Shown one piece after another: positions 58,746 to 64,000 of a stretch of 64,000 bases of DNA. The notes under the pieces were generated by a model. The model was given only the letters and a program-made list of their open reading frames with translations, was not told the DNA's origin and did no database searches. Numbering within the stretch: position 1 is the first letter of the stretch; every line of letters starts with the position of its first letter. Position numbers and translations under genes: made by a program. The DNA is from Branchiostoma floridae (Eukaryota > Chordata > Leptocardii > Amphioxiformes > Branchiostomatidae), in NCBI RefSeq assembly GCF_000003815.2, contig NC_049992.1:11728682-11792681 (forward strand), read 5' to 3'.

Positions 58746-59264
58746 GGTATCTCGGTTGGCTAAATTGACATTTTGACCTTCCACTGTTTTCTTATTAATA
58801 AATTAAGAAAGAATGGAGCCGTAACGAATATTGATAGATGGGCATTAGAGAATTCTAAATCTGATNNNNNNNNNNNNNNNNNNNNNNNNNNNNNNNNNNN
58901 NNNNNNNNNNNNNNNNNNNNNNNNNNNNNNNNNNNNNNNNNNNNNNNNNNNNNNNNNNNNNNNNNCTACAGATCGTTAGTAGATATCCGGTTTGCGCAAC
59001 ACTACGTTTGTAGCTTCCATCATTATGCAACGAAAAACGAAGTTTCATTACAATGGTATGTACCAAAGTGCTGTATTTTGTCATAGAAAAAAATAATATC
59101 AGAGGTAATAAAAATGATGACGTCATCAATTTGGCCCCCAAAAAATAAGATTTAGAATTCTTTAATGCCCATCTATCAACATTCGTTATGGCTCCATTCT
59201 TTCTTGATTCATTAATAAGAAAACAGTGGAGGGTCAAAATGCCAATTTAGCCAACCGAGATACC
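58746..59264. mobile_element. TTAA-type TIR element (Kolobok-like), interrupted by gap
   Basis: Ends GGTATCTCGGTTGGCTAAAT and its complement form inverted repeats of about 120 bases; TTAA flanks both (58742-58745, 59265-59268). TTAA duplication with GG termini fits Kolobok; piggyBac normally starts CCC. The middle holds a 100-N gap. Confidence 0.75.
58866..58965. other. Assembly gap, 100 N
   Basis: Unknown-size gap within the TTAA element. Confidence 0.99.
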
Positions 59265-59272
59265 TTAAGGCA

Positions 59273-62180
59273 GATATAGTTTTCAAGCTGCTCTCAACAC
59301 ATGTTACAGTGCCACGACGTTAACCTCCCACGAGACTGCACTTTTTGCCACTTTTGAGCTATATGGAGCCAACTTAACAAATGATCAAAAGTACAGCGCC
59401 CTGTATGTGGAAATGTATGACTAAAAAGTGGTCAAGTGGACTTGAGTTTTAACGTCAGAATGTTTCCTGGTCGCTCTTCCACACAACCATATTAGTTGTC
59501 GTGTTTAACGATGTTTAGTTTTGGGGTCACCTTCGGAACTCTTCAGTGCTGTTTGCTATTAATTTTCGGAGCAGCTATAACCAGTTACAAATGGTAGCTT
59601 CCTAGATCAGTTACTAGTATCATTTATGAGTCAAGTGATTTCCAGCATTTCACAAGGTTACTGAAGGTCAAAGTCGAATCGATCAACGTTATGTTTGCTC
59701 TTTCAGTGTATGACGCAACAGCTTAACTCTCTTGTTAATTCGGATGTCGTCTGTCTGCTTCTTCTTTGTCTTTTGATATTGATTAGAGTTCACAGCATCT
59801 AATATATATTAGATCATCTGACTCGAAAAAGGTTTGGGAACAGACTAGAATCAAGCGTATATAAGACCATCAAATCCTACCGACATTGCAACAGTCTGGC
59901 CCGCCCGTTTTCGCTATTTTTCCACGCCAAATGTACAACATCCATTAGTCTGAAGTGTGTTTACTGAACCTTGTTTTAGCTGTATAGATTACAAGGTTTT
60001 GCGATGGTGACGTGACCATTACACACATCATCATTGTTTTGGAACAGACAAGAAGCGTGAAAAGCATCTATTTTTATTAGAAAAATGGTTTCGAAGTCAT
60101 GACGTGTAGAACCTCTCTCAATGGGAAATCTATGGTGCATAAATTTGTCAATGCCATAGCAACTGCGACATAAAATCAATTCAAATCCGGAATGACTACT
60201 AATAGGAAGGTAGATTATATGATATGCAGAAGTTTCTTATATAATGTTTGAGGCATATCTTGCAGTCGAATCATTGCTATCATTCTACGAATTAGAAGTG
60301 AACTTCAAAAGTTGTTTCCCCATTCTGGTGACCGTTTTACGGTTTGAAATATTCGACTCTGTATACAGCTGTTGCAGCCTCCGGACTACACTAAAGTCTG
60401 TAGTGGTCCAGGCTCAGTGTAAAGAACAAAGGATAATCGTTCGTCTTGTTTGACTTCTTGCTAAAGTCCCGGATCCTCTGACGCAGCTGGCGATCCTTGC
60501 CACGTCGGAAAGCTCAGCTAGCGAAGGCGATTAACTGTGAACAGAACTATTTTGAGCCTAGCTGGTCTAAGAGTGCGTTTCTAAAAGAACCTTGGACAAG
60601 ACCTTCCTATAGATCCCAACCATACCAGGTAAGCATGTCTTGAAATAACTTCAGGTAGGAAAAGGTTTGCACACGCGTACGATTGTTGGCAGTTTGCAGC
60701 AAGCCGTGTAAACATAACGGAGCTTTGTATAGCCCCAAACGCAATTGCCACAGTGTTTGCGTACGGATGCTAAATTGCCAAGTAATTGGTTGCTACCTTC
60801 TACCCCGCGGATATTTCCAAACTTTCGTGAAGATTTTTAACAGCAGTGCCGTCAGAACAATGACAACTGACGTCAGTGTATCTAACAAGGAAACTAAGGG
60901 ACACCTTTGTTTTCGTCTCTACTCACGACTCTTCCTAGAAAAACTTAAATCCACGAAGCTACCCATGTGCGTAGGAATTTTGTTTTCATGTCGTCTTAAT
61001 CAATGTGTGTCGATAGCTTTAAGAAGGAATTTATCTGAGAGGACCCTTCCACTTAAAGATCCAAGCATTCCGTTGCCTTGGTGATTGTCAGTTGCATACC
61101 ATAACGACGGAACTAGTGTTATCATATGTCTATAGTTTTTGTATTTTATTCATCAAGCCGATCGGCTTTAGCTTTCATGGCATTCATTATGCTCAAAAGT
61201 AATGTACATATGGAAAAATTAGTGTACATTTTTCTTACTTGTTTGTCGAGTTTTTTGGGGGTGCGAACTGAGACTTGCTTCTGATGCAACCACTGAACTG
61301 AAATCGTTGTGTTGTAAATGTTGAATATTTGGTGACAACAAATAAATCAGTTGCCATTGACGTCCATGTATGAACGACATATTTATCAAACGGAGATTAT
61401 TAAATAGTTTTCGTGTATTGGATATTCCTGAAGTTTGGAGTCCAGGGCACTCACGCCTGTTTGAAGGAATGCATCTCGATATCTTATCTCATAACAAACA
61501 ACTCATAATTCTTGTCGATACAATGGAATGGCGAAACGGACCGCAGTGCCATCATATATATTACTAGTGCATTACATGAAGAAATCCCCACACCTTACAG
61601 GATTCTGTTCTTCAATGACGCATACTACCAAGTGATAGTATATACTTCTGTTGTCAACCTGTTGTGTTCTTGCTTTGTTGCCTTACATTTGGCTAAACGA
61701 ATTTAGATGTCATCGTAAAAATCGCACCTTTAGAACAAGACTGCCGTGTAGCTGTGACACGAAAGAAAGCTCGCTTCTGCATGGAATAAACTGTGCCATT
61801 GACGTTTCCGATGATGAAATCTTGTCCCAGACGTGTACATAGTGTAACTAAGGTGCCCTCATAACGCCCACCTGACCCACAGGGCACACCACATGGGGTA
61901 CCTCTGACTGAAGTCCACCATCGTCGTGACTGACGACATTGTGCTGCACCCCTATCGCAGGTAATTATTTCCTTCTCACCACTGATAAGGACATAAAAGG
62001 CTACATACCAAATCTGGGGGGAACCACCTGATGTCTCGGAAGGGATTATGACGTCATAATCAGACGAAAATGTAAATCGTTACGGGAAGTGCCTCTTGTG
62101 CCAACTTGACAGCCTAGCCCCGTCACATTAGTTTGCTCCATCAATCCGTGAATATATCATATAACGCTTTGCTATTGAAA
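59273..62180. other. Intergenic region, no gene recognised
   Basis: No convincing exon on either strand. A strong donor (CCAG|GTAAGC) near 60629 could end a non-coding 5' exon. The 133-residue frame at 60683-61084 lacks domains and splice support. Confidence 0.4.
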
Positions 62181-62192
62181 AGATCACGTCCC

Positions 62193-62200
62193 TATATAAA
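62193..62200 (+). promoter_or_regulatory. TATA box
   Basis: TATATAAA about 190 bases upstream of the ATG at 62384, the right order of distance for a promoter of the membrane-protein gene. Confidence 0.5.
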
Positions 62201-62383
62201 CGTAGAATGAACTGTCCCTTTATTTCTAAATGTCGGCAAGTTGGTAGATGACGTTTGACGTAAAAAGGGGCGGTCATGTTTTACCGAGCCTTGGCCTTGT
62301 TGTACTTTTGTCGTCGGTAGAGAAGTGAACTGTATACCCACGAAATTTTAAAGTCGTTATTTTTCACCAAGATTTCCAGAAGG

Positions 62384-63382
62384 ATGAGAACGCAGCAGGT
62401 TTTCTGGACGGGAGCCATCGTGTTCCTGGTGGTCCTGCTATTGGCACTGTACGGCAGGGTTATGGAAACTGGACGCAACTTGCCGGATAGAAGGTAAGCC
62501 AAACATGCTGTACATGTGTATCTAGACTTTCCAACAGGTTGTTAATGTTATCATAGAATATACCCATATTGTACGATTGGCTAATGTTAGTTTGAACCAG
62601 TGCTTCCTTGTAATGATCGTTGCTAGTCAGGCCACCTTTATCTTGAACAGATTTGTTTATCCCGGATGTGTCAAAAGACTTGATGACTTTAAATATTTGC
62701 CATCATTCCAGAATATTTGAATTACAGAATATTTAGATTAGCGTAGGTCTTATTAGGTTTGAATGACGAAACTCTCTTTTCATCAATTCCTCGTGACATA
62801 ACATGCATGTGTAGCTGTGACAGGACTTTCAGTAAGGTACTTGTGCGCTTATGGTAACAGTTATATTCTTAATTCACTTGTTTACTTCCTTAATTATATT
62901 TTTTTCGTTTTAGGGTTATTTACACTGACACGGACATCCCAGCATTTGCTGCAAACACCAACATTAGACAACGAAAAATAATTACAAAGTTGGGGAAAGA
63001 AACTCAGACCCAGATGTCGAAAACAACGTCGAAACTTATGAAAGGTCCCCCAAAAACCATGGCAGTTACAAGCCCCACGACTACTGCTAAACCAAACACT
63101 AAGGACCGTTTCCGCACACTGGTGGACCTTATAACAATCATGGAGGAACACAATCTTTTGGGAAACGCAAACGAAGAAGAAAGGAAGATTATAATGACTA
63201 AGATGTTGAAGGTGCTGAGTGATAAAGGTAGAGTAGACTTCGCCTCATTAGAAGCCATATTAAACGGAACGCTGTGGAATAAACCAACACCAACCGTAGC
63301 AGAGATGACGGAAAAGATAGAACACTTGGAGCAGTTGGGCCCTTTTAAACCATACATTCTGGACAAGAACTATAAACCGTCG
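62384..63382 (+). CDS. Type II membrane protein, first two coding exons (runs off window)
   Basis: Exons 62384-62493 and 62914-63382, joined AG|G in phase, then a GTAAGT donor; 193 residues so far. Short cytoplasmic start MRTQQVFWTG, a signal-anchor helix (AIVFLVVLLLALYG, residues 11-24), then a Lys/Thr/Pro-rich stem and a charged, probably helical region. This is the topology of Golgi glycosyltransferases and sulfotransferases, but no catalytic domain is seen yet, so the function is open. The start ATG is the first in frame after the TATA box. Confidence 0.7.
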
Positions 63383-63408
63383 GTAAGTAAAACCCCTTTC
63401 ATATAGGA

Positions 63409-63459
63409 ATTGTTTTTATAAATGCTATCTCATGATTTTATAGCATTTATAAAAACAAT
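63409..63459. repeat. Perfect 20-base hairpin in an intron
   Basis: Arms 63409-63428 (ATTGTTTTTATAAATGCTAT) and 63440-63459 are exact complements around an 11-base loop. Lies 26 bases after the exon donor at 63382. Confidence 0.85.
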
Positions 63460-63854
63460 GTAAAATTTGATTTTAATGGTCAATTTTTCAACTAGAGCTA
63501 TATATTTCTAAAAACCGGTAAACCATCGCAAAAAAATATTTAGTACAACATGAACAAGCTGCGTAAGGCAGGGCTGTAAGGTTTGGCCCACTCACATGGT
63601 GACGGAACCGTACTCTTTCCGGACTTTGACGTGCTCAAATTGTGGCTCTCCTCAAACTTCCGGCTTTAAGCCTTACGTCACATCACAGAGGGCATCTCAA
63701 ATCTAGGCACTCATTTTCACCTGTCTCAAGCCTATCCCAATGTCATTACGCTGGGGCCCGCTAGGGATGCGAATGCAGAACCTTTAGATTCTTCAGTAAC
63801 AACTCTAGTCCCAAGATCACCTCCCCACCTTTTACTTATACCCCCCTCACATGT

Positions 63855-63996
63855 AGCGAAAATCCATTGGACGACGAGTCTGCGAGCTCTAAATTATGAG
63901 GCATGACCCTGATGCCGACGAAGAAATGGCAGAGTTCCCCCTTCCCGTCAGAGTCATGCCTCTTCATGATTTAGAGCTCGCAGACTCGTCGTCCGA
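63855..63996. mobile_element. Short TIR element at window end
   Basis: Inverted arms of about 45 bases (GGACGACGAGTCTGCGAGCT and complement) around a ~40 base centre; MITE-like. Flanks are too short to judge a target duplication. Confidence 0.7.
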
Positions 63997-64000
63997 TCGA

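Noticed and set aside
60683-61084. 133-residue plus-strand frame
   Set aside because: No recognisable domain, no promoter or exon context; chance frame is likelier.

Overview
This window is intron-rich animal DNA full of transposable elements. A lancelet (Branchiostoma) or a close invertebrate deuterostome fits best. That is an inference from the NOL7 orthologue, the style of the CR1-type LINE (PHD finger plus 2A-like peptide) and the many short inverted-repeat elements; I could not search a database. There are six runs of N (9143-9242, 14637-15487, 40589-40806, 41749-41848, 43622-44612, 58866-58965).

Layout. 288-4441 (+): nine-exon PhyH-type Fe(II)/2-oxoglutarate dioxygenase. About 5.6-14.5 kb: a very large inverted repeat made of two opposed arrays of a ~90 bp satellite, each flanked by a mirrored promoter-like block. 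14485-17778 (+): NOL7, whose first exon starts exactly where the right-hand mirrored block ends. 17.9-19.5 kb: a LINE with the inverted/sense structure expected of twin priming. 19689-55968: a urease gene cluster. 62384-63382 (+): the first two coding exons of a type II membrane protein cut by the window end.

The main result is the urease cluster. It holds UreD (-), UreF (+), UreG (-) and a fused eukaryotic urease (+) in about 36 kb, arranged as two head-to-head pairs: UreD/UreF, and UreG/urease. All four have many GT-AG introns with consistent phases, so they are chromosomal and not bacterial contamination. Together they cover the known eukaryotic requirement for nickel urease: the apoenzyme, the UreD-UreF-UreG activation complex, and a histidine-rich UreG N-terminus in place of a separate UreE. 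The first ~60 residues of urease (gamma domain) are not visible and probably lie in an N gap. Two tandem genes for a ~70-residue membrane protein sit between UreF and UreG.

Transposable elements fill the introns and spacers: a CR1-like LINE in urease (itself carrying a nested GC-rich element), Mutator-like elements with 8-9 bp target duplications, TTAA-type elements, LINE tails and foldback sequences.
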